A stretch of DNA of 64,000 bases. It comes from Dichetophora obliterata. Its lineage: Eukaryota > Arthropoda > Insecta > Diptera > Sciomyzidae. The stretch covers positions 103,646,615 to 103,710,614 of the forward strand of contig OY986435.1 in assembly GCA_963920525.1 (NCBI GenBank), given 5' to 3'. Below the pieces are notes generated by a model. The model saw only the letters and a program-made list of their open reading frames with translations. It was not told the DNA's origin and searched no databases. A program made the translations under genes and the position numbers. Every line of letters begins with the position of its first letter. Within the stretch, counting starts at the first letter, position 1. Below, one piece after another: positions 10,570 to 21,689 of this stretch.

Positions 10570-13240
10570 CCACAGGTATATACCCCATGCGAAGCTCGTC
10601 ATAAAAACAGTAATTAGGAAGGTATTAGTGGAAGGTAATTAGTGGTACTAGGCTTTTTTGCAAGAGTGCAGAAAAGATGCCGTCTTCTCCAGCTTCCTTG
10701 TATGGGTGAAATATGCTGAGAGCCCACTTTATCATGTCTTCATTATAGATTTATCTCGATAATCTCCAATCCATAATGTTTGGTCTTCTGTGCCCTGTCT
10801 GTAATAGGTTCGTTGATTTTCCAGTCAATGTAGTAGAAACCTTAGAAGCTTTAGATTGTCAAGGCGATAATTTGTAAAGGTGCTATTTAATCTTCTTAGC
10901 AGGTCGATGTTATTAGTGTGAGTTTTAGATAGGACTCTGTGGATTTTTGCACTACTGGTCGTGTCTTTGAGACTTTCACAGAAGGACTTCCATAGTTATT
11001 CTTTGCATTTCTAATCCCTTTATTATAGTTGGTGAGGGCTTCTCTATAGCTGTCCCAATCACCAGTTCATTTGGCTCTATTAAATAGGTTTCTAGTTTCG
11101 GTCCTAAGTTTAGCCAGTTTCTTGTTCCACCAAGGTGTGCCTATTTCCAGATTTTGTGGTCTCTCGGCAGGCTTGATGGTAGGAAGCTTGGATGGCTAAG
11201 ATTTTCACTTTCTATTTCAAGGTCCTCGATGTTTCTTGCCTTCCTATTACAACGATTTAAGTTTTCCATAAGGAATTTTTTATATAACTCCCAATCTGTG
11301 GATTTTGGTTGCCTGTAGGTGTTTTTAAGATTGTTTTAAGACAAGGATGCAAGGCTGTTGATTTCACTCACTTTTTGAGTGAAAGTGAGCGCGCTTAAAA
11401 TGTGAGCTCGCTCATCTTTACAAAATGAATGAGACTTTTGATGAAATTCTTTTTAAACCAAATAAAATATAATACTTTAATAAAGGTAATGAAAACAAAA
11501 GTTCTCAGTCTTTGTTTTTTTACAAAACTTTTACCTTTATATTTATTATTTTTACATAATAACTGCATCTCAAAATTTTTGTCGAGCATGCTGCAACGTT
11601 AGTTTTGCTGAAAATCGTAATTTTTGGCATGAAAATGAAAAATCGTCACGTCATAATTAGTGCCAAAAATAGTAAAAATGACGATAAATCGTCAATGCTC
11701 ACAACACTGTTTACTTTCAAAAGTTTGTGAGCGCGCTCAATTTTTGTATAAAAGTCAGCGCGCTCAAAAAGTGAGCCGCTCAAAATGTGAGCGCGCTCAA
11801 ATATGAGCCGCTCACAAAAAGTGAGTGATTAACAGCCTTGCAAGGATGTTTCCAATGAGACTTGCCAGTTTACGATGAAGTTTTTTATAAATGGGGTTAA
11901 AAGAGTGAGATCAAGAATTTCTCCTCTTATTCTATTTATAAAAGTGGGACGGTTCCTTCCCTACATTCAGAATTTCTAAGTTATACTTATTTCTAATTTC
12001 TAAAAGGCACTCACCTCGATTATTGATGTCAGAGCTGCCCCATATTGTGTGGTGAGCGTTAGCATCACAACCCAATAACAACTGCTTGTTGGTCCTGGCA
12101 CAATGTTCCACCAGTCTATGTAGCGCCAGAAATCAGGGATCGGTTGAGTCTTCAATCAGGTAAGCTGAACAAATCATAATTTCTGTCTTACCAGCCTCAG
12201 AATATATCCCCACCTTGGTAGTGAATTCTGGAATTAGAAGAATATTAATATCACGTCTGACTAATAAACATGCTCTAGGTCTTCCTTCATTGAAATAATC
12301 ATACAGCAACTGTGCCTTTATCTGGTTTTTATAAATGAACAGTTCCTAGATAAAGGACACATTAAGGTGATCCCGGTAGAAGCACTGTGTAAAGACTGCC
12401 AAGGCAGCCTTAGTATGCTGAAGATTTACTTGGATACACCTTAGATCCATTTTACTTTTTTGGTCGACCGGGTCTGATTCCCGCCCTCTTCCATTTGTGC
12501 TCCTTTCCACCTGACGATCTTGGAGCGTCTTGGTGGCAGTTGTGCTCTCGGATCCGATTGACACTGGGAGCCTCTGATGCTTGTCGAGCTTACGTTGGTT
12601 ACCGCCATTTTTGGTGGTGGCCGTGGCTGTTGTGTTCTCTGATCAGATTGAAGCTGGGTGTCGCTGCTGTTCGTTGAACTAGCGTTTGTTACCTCCATTG
12701 CTTAGCTTCCGGTTTTGGATGGGGTTTGACATCCCTTTTTTCATTCGTTTCAACCTTGCGCTTGGGTTGTGTTTCCGTCTTCACTACATCTTTAACTCTG
12801 ACCTGAATTTGCCCGAAGTTTAGGAGGAGCTTCCCACTTCGAGCAAGGATTTTATCTTTAGAGGCCTCATCAACAGACAGAGTTATTGTTTCAGCACCTG
12901 TATTGCTCCTTTGCTGTCTCAAAATTCGCCAGCCATATACGTTCATATACTACCCGGCGAACGAAGTAGAGATTCTTCCTCTGACTCCGTGATTAGTTTT
13001 GGTTTTGTTTTTCAATTATCCATTAACGTTTCTTTACTTAAGGAAATGGGGACGAGTACATGCAGAGCTCCTTATGCACGTACCAAGGCTGTTACTATGA
13101 AAGGACGCCTGGTATCTCATAGGGATTAACGCTCGCGATGCACATGTTTAATTCCCTGCACCATTCAGCTCGGCGCAGACCTAACCCTCCTCTGCACGTT
13201 AGAGATAGAGACCCTGACTCTTAAGATAGAATTTCCAATG
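10570..13240 (-). pseudogene. LOA-type LINE, 5' half (ORF1 end, endonuclease, RT start)
   Basis: Minus-strand decayed LINE. 12946-12689 is the ORF1 C-terminal region (ILARSGKLLLNFGQIQVRV, then a Lys/Arg-rich tail). ORF2 starts near 12455 with MDLRCIQVNLQHTKAA, the usual opening of LOA/I-group endonucleases. Endonuclease and linker sequence follows in shifting frames, for example EGRPRACLLVRRDIN, EFTTKVGIYS and INKIRGEILDLTL. RT begins at about 10,740 with IKWALSIFHPYKEAGEDGI and ends at about 10,570 after GYIPVA. The rest of RT is lost. A hAT-type element interrupts it at 11,350-11,840. The region 12,950-13,240 is probably the ORF1 start and 5' UTR. Confidence 0.8.
11350..11840. mobile_element. 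hAT-type MITE with GTGAGCGCGCTCA motifs (491 bp)
   Basis: It is flanked by the perfect 8-bp duplication CAAGGATG (11342-11349 and 11841-11848). The ends are inverted: CAAGGCTGTTGATTTCACTC on the left and the complement of CAAGGCTGTTAATCACTC on the right. Both subterminal regions carry several copies of GTGAGCGCGCTCA, whose core GAGCGCGCTC is a perfect palindrome. Clustered subterminal motifs are typical hAT transposase binding sites. No transposase is encoded; the small frame at 11395-11589 is chance. Confidence 0.92.
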
Positions 13241-13257
13241 TAGCTTAATATTAGCAC

Positions 13258-13931
13258 ATGAAATTCAAGGACTTTCCTGATGACATCTCAGTAGATCAGT
13301 TTATTTGTCGTATAAATACTTTGACTTCTCTGCATATAGATGGAAATTTCACTGTTCCTTGCGAACAAGTTCACTCTCTTTTCGAAGGCAAAGTTCACCA
13401 GTGGTTTGACTTCTGCGATGCTTTTCGGCGTCAATTCAAAGACTACACCTTAGACTTTGATATCCAAGACGATATACGCCGTCGAAAACAAAAACCTTCA
13501 GAATCTTTTGACGACTTACTTGATGCCATATTGTGCTTAAGTAACCGGTTTAGACACCAAAGTGTGAATCTGAGTTAGTTAAAACAGTGATTAGGAATTT
13601 GCGGCCGGACGTACGTCATTAGTTACTTCACCTTGACATTCGCATCGTTGTGATACTACGTCAAGAAGTTCGTAAATACGAAAATTTTTTTGAAGACTTT
13701 CGTACTAATAATAGTGTTCTTTCTCGCTGGCAAATGTTTGAGTTATCGCATGACGATGATCCACAGTTGAACGAGGTGGAGCTTGATAACGCTGAACAAG
13801 AGATTAATGCGCTGGATATCTGTAAGTTAAAATACTGGAATTGCGACGAGTTGGTCATAGATACCAAGATTGCATCAAAGCTAGAGAAATTTTTTGCTAT
13901 GGCTGTGAAGCTATTGACACCTAAAAACTAA
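13258..13931 (+). pseudogene. Gypsy gag (element 3)
   Basis: The plus-strand frame at 13258-13578 has DDISVDQFICRINTLT, HSLFEGKVHQW and CDAFRRQFKDYTLDFDIQDD followed by RRRKQKPSESFDD. This is a Ty3/gypsy retrotransposon gag (capsid) domain. After a frameshift near 13,580-13,650 it continues as LRQEVRKYENFFEDFRTNN and a knuckle-like YWNCDE whose first Cys is Tyr, so the zinc knuckle is broken. No 5' LTR was recognised to the left. Confidence 0.85.
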
Positions 13932-14925
13932 ATTGTCAGAAATGTTCCGCGAAGGCAGAAAACTTCAAACCATATTTTTGTCGCGAGGCGAGCAGACCCC
14001 ACTTAATTGTATTTCGGATGTAGCTCAACCTAAACTTTTGTTAAAATCCGACAGGCCAACCTCCTTTTCTGCTTCGACTTAAACTTTGATCGATCATTCT
14101 GTTCAGCCTCTGAAGACTAACTTCTAACCTTATCATATTCGACTTTCTGAATATCGCAAAATACGCGATAAAAATATTTGGAACTTCGGCAGCTAGGCTC
14201 CATTAAGTTCGTTCTTCGAATCGTATTCGCTCGTTTTGGAACCAAATTAAAAACTTAAGCAAGTATGTTGTCTCAGCCATAGTCTACCAAGGTTCAGATA
14301 TTCGTCCTTACCGATCTTCTTATTGGAAATAATAAATACTTTTTGCTTTTGAATAGTAGCGCTACGAAGAGCTGTATTGGTGGAAATATCACACAAGAAA
14401 TTATGTCAGACTCGACTTAGAAACTTATTAAAGTAAGAGGTAATGTTCGAACCGCTGATGGTCAACAACATGGATGGACCTGATCGAACAACAGGTCGTG
14501 TGTTCGATTACTCTTCCGATAACCTTTCAAAACCATACTAGAAATTTTGATTTCTTGACTTCTATCATCCAAGACGTGATTTGCGGAATGGATTTCTAGA
14601 ATTTGCTTAAGTCTTGTGAGTTAACTGCTTTAGAAATTGATTTGTATTGGATTGGGAAAGCTCAATCAAGTGACTATTAAGGCTACTTATCCTATTCCAA
14701 TCATTGAACATCGACCTTTGAGATGCCTTTTGGCAAATAGAATTATCCGAAGACTCTTGTCCAAAAACAGCGCTCACAATACCCAATCGACCATTGCACC
14801 AGTCTACCCGCATGTCTTTTGGATTATGCAACGCACCTCAAACAATAGCTGTGTTCCTTTCACCTTAATATAATCAAAGAAACGGAAAAAGTCTTCGTAG
14901 AGGGCGATACCGTTGCAGTCCAAAT
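13932..14925 (+). pseudogene. Gypsy protease and RT start (element 3), strongly decayed
   Basis: Pieces in several frames resemble a protease (YEELYWWKYHT at about 14,350 and IIQDVICGMDF near 14,570). The RT fingers/palm piece RMSFGLCNAPQTI is at about 14,812-14,850. After it KVFV appears near 14,905 where the YLDD box should follow, but the next residues read EGDT. Stops and shifts are frequent. Confidence 0.65.
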
Positions 14926-15006
14926 TCAACTCAAACAAACAATCATGATATAATCACTTTTATGTGTCATGAGAGTGTGTGTCGTAGAAAACGTGTGTCA
15001 CACACA

Positions 15007-15195
15007 TTGGCCGCACTTAGGGGAATCAAATGTTGTGAGCTATTATGGTAGCGATATCTTAGTGAATGATATTTTTATTTGAATGTGTTGTACTCTAAAC
15101 GTCAGAAGAGTTGTAAATTATTTTATTTACTTATTTTTATATGCAATTATATAAAAAATTTAATTGCAATTTTTGACTCCTCTGAATGCGGCCAA
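15007..15195. mobile_element. MITE, family GGCCGCATTCAG, copy 1
   Basis: Inverted ends TTGGCCGCA and TGCGGCCAA, extending outward imperfectly to CGTGTGTCACACACAT on the left against its near-complement on the right (14,991-15,210). The interior TATGGTAGCGATA and the right end GACTCCTCTGAATGCGGCC match the copy at 48,419-48,626. It interrupts gypsy RT. I could not fix a target duplication. Confidence 0.7.
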
Positions 15196-15269
15196 TGTGT
15201 TTGACACACGCTCTTTACTGTGTTTTCTTTTGTTTAACATTCGATGGTCGCAGCTCGTGGGAAAATTGG

Positions 15270-15540
15270 TAGCTGTCCAGCCTCAGTCACTGGAAGAACA
15301 CGTAGTGCACTTGTCTGAAATTGTTTCATGCTTTAGGAAAGCTGGTTGGACAATAAATGTTAATAAAAGTCAGTTTAGTCAGAATAAGATCAAGTATCTT
15401 GGTTTTGTAGTGGAAAATGGTTCGCTTATTGTTGACCAAGACAAAGTAAAAGCAATAACGGAATGTTGCATCCTAAAACCAGTGCGTCAACTTCGTCAGA
15501 TCTTAGGAATTATTGGGTGGTACCGGCGATTTTTGTCAGA
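15270..15540 (+). pseudogene. Gypsy RT, middle part (element 3)
   Basis: SLEEHVVHLSEIVSCFRKAG is followed by WTINVNKSQFSQNKIKYLGF, SLIVDQDKVKAI and LRQILGIIGWYRRFLSEYA. This is the RT palm/thumb after the active site. It is interrupted after SEYA by the hAT MITE at 15,549 and resumes at 16,380 as SVTFYLTELLSKKK, so the reading is restored by excising the insert. Confidence 0.88.
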
Positions 15541-15548
15541 GTACGCAT

Positions 15549-16371
15549 CAGAGAACTGCCTACTTGAGAAAGCCTACTTGAAGTTAAAGCCTTTTCAAGT
15601 ACATTCAAGTATGTATCCAAACTTGAAAAAGCAAGCTTTAGCCAGCTTGCAAACATACCAAACAGATACAAGTCATATTCATGATTGCTCGTTGGCTTGG
15701 CTTGTTTAGACTTACTTTGTCGGACAGAAACTTTTTGCCCGAAATCTTGAATTTTAAAATTCTGACTTCAGATTCGAAATCAGTGACTCCCTAACACTGT
15801 TAAATGATATTTAAAACTCTTAAAAATACATACTATTAGGAGGCAATACTGTGGTAAAAATTTAGGTGGCAACCCTAACCTCCATCTTAAATTTGAAAAC
15901 TGTGACACTATATTCGAAATTAAATCCGTTGTCAGAATTTCAAAATTAAAAGAATTCGCAAAAATACCCAAAAATCTAGGTGGCAGCTCTATTCGCCATC
16001 TTGAATTTTAAATTTTGACATCAGATCCGAAATCATCTACCCCCTGAAACTGCCAATCACGGAGTCCACAGAACTCTTATGGGTTTTGTCATATGGTAAT
16101 ACGCTTAAGCTTTTCCTACACAAGCTCATTGAATTTTTTGAATACTTGCTTTAATTGGATACTTGCCTTCAATTTCAAGCTTTCCTTTACTTGAAACTTC
16201 ATGCCGTTTGCTTGGAAGCTAGCATACTTGCAAGTTACAAGCTGTATTGGGCTTATTTATATTCAATTACAAGCTATACTTGATTCAAAATTATCAAGCT
16301 CAAGCTAGCTTGAACTTGTATTTTAAGCAAGTACTTGAAATAGACTTCAAGTAGACTTGTGCTGTTCTCTG
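15549..16371. mobile_element. hAT-type MITE, CAGAGAAC family, copy 1 (823 bp)
   Basis: It is flanked by the perfect 8-bp duplication GTACGCAT (15541-15548 and 16372-16379). Ends are inverted: CAGAGAACTGCC and the complement of CAGAGAACAGCAC. The subterminal regions are full of CTTGAAG/CAAGCTT motifs in both orientations. The interior has AGGTGGCAACCCTA units. It is a relative of 34,902-36,223. Confidence 0.93.
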
Positions 16372-16379
16372 GTACGCAT

Positions 16380-17276
16380 CTGTTACTTTTTATCTTACAG
16401 AACTGCTATCGAAAAAGAAAACATTTACTTCGAACACTTCGGCTCAAGAATCATTTAACACCATCAAAGCTAAATTGAGCGTATTTTCTCGTGCATCCTG
16501 ACTACAATAGGCCATTGCGATGCCAGCCAGTGCGGTGTTGGTGGTCCTTAGTGCAAATTGATGGGAATGGAGACGAGAGGCCCCTTGCGTTTATGTCTCA
16601 CAAACTCAACAAAGCACAAAGACACATACCATCACTGAGTTGGAATGTTTAGCCGTCGTGCTAGCAATAAAAAATGTCACGCCTATAATGAAGGACACGA
16701 GTTTAAGGTAGTGACTAACCATGCAAGTCTAAATGGTTCATGAGTCATAAAGATCAAAGCGGAAAACTAGCTCGATGGGCACTGAAAATCCAGTTGCGGA
16801 TGCTTTGTCAAGTTCTCTAGAACCTGATGACCTTGAACCTGTCGTGGCTGAGCTTGAAATAGAAACTTTGTCTGAAATCTACCTTGAATCTTTACACTTC
16901 AATTCAAATAAATACCGAAATCTTAGAGAGAAATTGGTTTTATCATTATCAGATTATAAAGTTATTGGTGACTACATTTACCGTCGATTAGAATTTGATT
17001 CTGATACACCCGATCCTTCACTTACGTACAAGCTGCTTATTCCTGTCGAATGTCGAAAAAGTGTAATCTAACTTTCCGCTCACGATACTCGAACTGCTGC
17101 TCATGGCGGCATAGCCGAGACGCTTGAACGAATTCGTCGTTACTTTTACTGGCCAGGACTGGTTACTCAAGTCCGAAATTATGTACTGAGCTGTGAGTAA
17201 TGTAAGACTTCGAAGTCACCTACACATATTCTTCGTCCACCTATGGGTCAGATGACAGAATCTGAACGCACCTTAA
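16380..17276 (+). pseudogene. Gypsy RT end, RNase H and integrase start (element 3)
   Basis: RT thumb SVTFYLTELLSKKKTFTSN, then a decayed RNase H (TELECLAVVLAIKN near 16,640) and the linker ENPVADALSS (16,785). The integrase zinc domain has HDTRTAAHGGIAETL, RIRRYFYWPGLVTQV and C-x2-C with a stop inside (SCE-stop-CKTSK). The element stops at 17,276, where an RpS3-carrying element fragment begins. The integrase core and 3' LTR were not found. Confidence 0.83.
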
Positions 17277-18475
17277 CAGTATCAAATCAGGCTAGTCCAA
17301 GTTCTGCTTAGAACTCAGTTTCAAACTAATTCTCGTTTCAAAAAAGTTATTACTTGGTCATTTCTTCCCTTATTTGGTACTCGGATCATTTCTAAAAGAT
17401 AGTTTTGGACACTAATACTCGGATCGAGTTTATACAAACCCTCAAGGAAATGGAAACATTCCCAGATTCAAACAGAAAGCATTCCATAGAATGTAGGAAA
17501 CATTTATTTTTGTTGAACACTCTATTTTTTTGTACACATGTCATTAAATTTACATGATCATTTACATCCTCATTACATGAATGTAGAAACATATGAGCTT
17601 ATAACAATTTAGATAGATTATCGGCGAGGAGCTATAGCAGCCTACTACTCGTAAGGACAAGAGTAAGGTTTAATCTAGAATATTGAAGTTTATATATGAT
17701 ATATTTCCTGTTTTTGGTTAAACTACATATGGACCGTGCTTCGTGGTTAGTTGCTGTCATCAACTGGACAAAACCGAAATTAAATTCTGTCACGATAGTC
17801 GCTTAAAATATTGTTACATTTTTGTTGTCTCTGCCTGCCAAGTGAAGTGGATAAGCATATCTACTGGCGACTGGTGGAGCAGACACGCAATTTGCGTGAA
17901 GTATTTGAGCTGGCACGAGTGGGCAATACCCTTCCAAGGATTTCTTACTAAACGATCCACTAGAAGGACTTTGATTCGCCGAGTAGGTTTAAGATGATTT
18001 TTGCAACCAACTGACCAAACACATTGAACTTAAGCGTTTAAATTGGAAGCGGTAGTTATATACAAAACTCACCAAATAAACAATTATCTAAAAACTATAA
18101 TCAATCATTTTATTTGAAGATTTTGTTTTAAAATAAAAAAATTTACAACACTTTAGGTGACTCAGCAAGTTCATCTAAAGCTTTGCTTGGTGGTGGAATT
18201 TGTATTTCGTCTCTGGAGTCTAGTAGATTTTCTCCTCCCTTGGCTCAACAACCGACACATTATCAGGCAATGGTTTCTTATGACCAATCTTTTTCTTGGA
18301 ATCATAAGGCAACATAATTTTGACCTTAATACTCAACACACGCAACAAGACGATACGAGTAGCAGTTTCATCCATAGTCGTTGCATGGATCAAAAGAGTT
18401 AATCAGCAGATCATTGACGAACTGCATAGACTTTGCAAGTTGCCAGAGACTACGAACTCACAAGTTCACAATCTA
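17277..18475. mobile_element. RpS3-carrying Harbinger-like element, copy A (truncated)
   Basis: From GTATCAAATCAGGCTAGTCC on, the sequence parallels 57,071-58,100 for over 800 bp, including the GGACCGTGCTTCGTGG block and an antisense RpS3 3' end. The outer 20-odd bases, which hold the terminal repeat in copy B, are missing here. The right side ends at a palindromic repeat at about 18,476. Copy A retains RpS3 codons that copy B has lost, so neither derives simply from the other as seen. Confidence 0.75.
18155..18465 (-). pseudogene. RpS3: RpS3 C-terminal fragment (ribosomal protein S3)
   Basis: On the minus strand, frames read CEFVVSGNLQ, then [43 protein letters not shown] and TPETKYKF. These follow the order of ribosomal protein S3 from its KH region to the C-terminus. 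It is broken by stops (for example after EEKIY) and frameshifts, and a stretch after VVSG is disturbed. The tail with AAATAAAA, resembling a 3' UTR, follows at about 18,120. It is a pseudogene fragment inside a transposable element and not a working ribosomal gene. Confidence 0.85.
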
Positions 18476-19840
18476 TAATTTTGAAGTGTCAATTTCTCAG
18501 TTTTTTCTCAATTTCATAATTTCACATTTTTTGTTGTATTTCTGTTTTACTTTAGTCTCTATGCTTATGTTATTATATGTAGTCCAACAGCCTGCTGGAA
18601 GTCTGCACTAACAAAGCATGTTTACTGAAGTTATTTTTAGAATTTTGTTGATTTTGTTTTCAGCTGTTTCCGTTTGGTCGAGCTCTACCATTTAATTAAA
18701 GTTTTTTCCTAAATGACCTCTATATTTATTATGTTGACTTTATATGATTTAAATACAAATTCTAAATGTTTGATAGTTTTAATCATACTTGATTTTAAAT
18801 ACAAATTCTAGTTGTTTGATAGTTTAAAATCGTTTATTGAGCTTAAGGTCAAAGTTAGAACAATTAATTTGTTCTAACGAATCTTTCCAAAGAACCAACA
18901 ACAACAACAACAAAGTTTTTTCAATATGAAAAGGAAAAATCACTAGCTGATCTGATTGCAATTTCTGTCTGGCTAAGTCATCAGAAATCTTTGTGATACC
19001 CGTGCAAGCACGCACTAACGCACTGCACCACCGGGGCGATGAGATTTGAAGTGTCAATTTCTCAGTTTTTTCTCAGTTTCATAATTTCACATTTGTTGTT
19101 GTATTTCTGTTTTACTTTAGTCTCTATGCTTATGTTATTATATTAACAACTAGAATTTGTATTTAAAATCAAGTATTATTTAAACTATCAAACATTTAGA
19201 ATTTGTATTTAAATCATATAAAGTCAACATAATAAATATAGAGGTCATTTAGGAAAAAACTTTAATTAAATGGTAGAGCTCGACCAAACGGAAACAGCTG
19301 AAAACAAAATCAGCAAAATTCTAAAAATAACTTCAGTAAACATGCTTTGTTAGTGCTGACTTCCAGCAGGCTGTTGGACTACATATAATAACATAAGCAT
19401 AGAGACTAAAGTAAAACAGAAATACAACAACAAATGTGAAATTATGAAATTGAGAAAAAACTGAGAAATTGACACTTCAAATCTCATCGCCCCGGTGGTG
19501 CAGTGCGTTAGTGCGCGTTTGCACGGGTATCACAAAGATTTCTGATGACGCTTTTAGCATAGCAGAAATTGTACAATAAAATCAAGCTAGTGATTTTTTC
19601 CTTTTCATATTGAAAAAACTTTGTTGTTGTTGTTGTTTCTTTGGAAAAATTCGTTAGAACAATTAATTGTTCTAACTTTGACCTTAAGCTCAATAAACGA
19701 TTTTAAACTATCAAACAACTAGAATTTGTATTTAAAATCAAGTATGATTTAAACTATCAAACATTTAGAATTTGTATTTAAATCATATAAAGTCAGCATA
19801 ATAAATATAGAGGTCATTTAGGAAAAAACTTTAAACTTAT
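18476..19840. repeat. Overlapping palindromes of a SINE-like or foldback repeat
   Basis: Two permuted copies lie head to head. 18,484-18,818 is the complement of 19,143-19,475 (axis near 18,979). 18,700-19,142 is the complement of about 19,390-19,835 (axis near 19,266). 18,484-18,587 also recurs in direct orientation at 19,047-19,142. The unit includes CCCCGGTGGTGCAGTGCG, which resembles a tRNA A box, a (TTG)5 run and AGAGGTCATTTAGGAAAAAA. A single copy is at 38,594-39,241. Confidence 0.85.
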
Positions 19841-19860
19841 TTTTGTTTCTTAAATAAATA

Positions 19861-20480
19861 ATGGCGAAGATGAACTCCTTTATAAGATCTAATGACACCA
19901 TTTTTGAGCTGGAAGCAGACTTTAATGCGATTCCTCTAGATGAGCACGATATTTTCGCTCTTAAAATTCACGAATAGGAATTAAAATCGCAGTGGACAAA
20001 TGATACGAGTCATGCCTGCAAAAACTAGCGGCAACGAATGACTATGATGATAATGTTGATGATGATGTTTTCAGACATATGTTCAATGTCTTGGAAAGAT
20101 AAACGTACTTAGCGATTAGTTTTCCACGTCAAAAGAGCACAGTAAAGTTGATGTTTCGAGAGTAGAGATGCCAACGACTGGTCATAATATCAATTTGTCG
20201 CCGTGTGATACCGAATTATTTCACGGTGATTATTCAACATGGCCTTCCTTTAGAGATTGGTTTTCAGCCATTTAAATCTCAAATAATGGCTAACACCTGT
20301 TGAGAAGCTCTTCCACCTCAATGAGAAAACACGCGTAGGCAAATTTTTCTCGATGCTATCCGTCGAAATGCTCTTGGGTCACTTATTGCTCAAGAAACTA
20401 TTTTTGGCTGAATATTAACCGGCTCCGCTTCCACAACATCGGAAAATACTTCGTCCGCCTCAGTCGTTTCGTGTTTTAGT
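19861..20480 (+). pseudogene. BEL/Pao gag remnant
   Basis: The ATG at 19,861 gives MAKMNSFIRSNDTIFELE, ADFNAIPLDEHDIFALKIHE, a stop, then ELKSQW. A later frame reads INLSPCDTELFHGDYSTWPS and FRDWFSAI, the PxFxGDxxxWxxFxxxF pattern of BEL/Pao gag. It is broken by at least four stops or shifts. No matching LTR or pol was recognised nearby. Confidence 0.7.
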
Positions 20481-21099
20481 AAAATTTTGCAGTTCACGTC
20501 TTTTTTGGATGTACCGCCACGGTACGGTACGGTAAAAGGACACCCTACTCGGCTCTATTTTGAACCGTATAAATGCATGAAAAAGTCGAAGCCTGATCCT
20601 CTGCACGTAGCCAGGCCTAGTTTGTCTGTGTCTTCCCGTGAAGGAGGGACGGGTGCTGGGGAGAGTTTTGTCCGGCCTTTTTTGCCGCAGGTCAAATTGA
20701 ACGTTGAGGGGGACTCGTTATCTGGATTGGAGGCATCGCAATCGTTCTAGTATCGATTCTCGATACACGAACGAGTCGCTCGATCGGTTTCTCCGATGAG
20801 TGGATTTTGCTTTTTACTTTTATCAAAAATTGATTTCAGAAAGTAGTAAACTTCATTTTGTAAAACCGCTTTCAATTTGATAATAAATTATTTGCTTCCA
20901 CTAACTAGAAACAATTAATCACTTATTGATTATCAGCAAGCAATCACTAATTGATTGCCAGCAGCATAAATTAAGTTTTCTTTAACGTTCCTGTATATGC
21001 ACTTTTTGGACTAATTGCAGCAGCCATCTTTACGTATTTAACAGCAAATTTCACCTATTGAAGACTTGCCTCACAAAGAAAACGTAAGAAATAAACATT
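20481..21099. other. No recognised gene
   Basis: An open frame at 20,487-20,750 has no recognisable motif. It contains CGGTACGGTACGGTA-type and TATCGATTCTCGATA-type short repeats. 20,880-20,980 has ATTGATTA-rich repeats. It may be the remainder of the BEL element. Confidence 0.5.
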
Positions 21100-21524
21100 A
21101 AGGGTTTTCATGCAAATGGGCAATACCCTTATAAATGGTATAAACCTTATAAGTTTATCAGCCTTATAAATGAACTGTCAAAATTCGTATGAAAAAGCTT
21201 TTGCACAAACCAGATAAATTTGCTCTTCGATTTAGGTGAGCAAACGAGGTGGCAAACTTATATGATCAATCAGCTGTTTTCTTTTTTGAAGGAAAAGTTA
21301 TAATTTGAGCAAAACTAATAAAGATTTAATTCTAAAAATTTCAGAAAACAAGCAAACAATCCGCAAAGCGTCCCCGTTTAAATGGAACGCATCGCTGGCA
21401 GATCGCACAGCTGACTTATATGCTGCAAATGCACAATCGACTTTAAGGGCTGTTCATACAACCTGTCTGACAAAAATAACTAATTGCCCAAATTAGAAGC
21501 CTGCCACTTTGCATGAAAACCCTT
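21100..21524. mobile_element. MITE with AAGGGTTTTCATGCAAA ends (425 bp)
   Basis: The 17-bp ends are perfect inverted repeats (21,100-21,116 and 21,508-21,524). ATT is present on both outer sides, which could be a 3-bp duplication. The frame inside (SKTNKDLILKISENKQTIRK) has no known motif. The superfamily is uncertain. Confidence 0.85.
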
Positions 21525-21689
21525 ATTGTAAATCTAATTAAACTAATTACTGGTGCTTTGTTCTTATTTTGTTTTTCTCCGTTTGCATATAAACCAAGCA
21601 CCAATTGCCCGAAAGTTATATGAAAACAAGAGCTCGACTTACCAAGATTTGCAGCTAAAGGCCAGCGCTCTTTGGTGAATCATTACTTC

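Noticed and set aside
18155..18465. Functional RpS3 gene
   Set aside because: Stops, shifts and a missing N-terminal half show that it is a relic inside a transposable element.
18900..18915. CRISPR-like or microsatellite array at the CAA/TTG runs
   Set aside because: These are short triplet runs inside a dispersed repeat, without spacers.
20487..20750. Independent gene of 87 codons
   Set aside because: It has no motif, no plausible promoter and lies in decayed BEL/Pao surroundings, so it is not supported as a gene.
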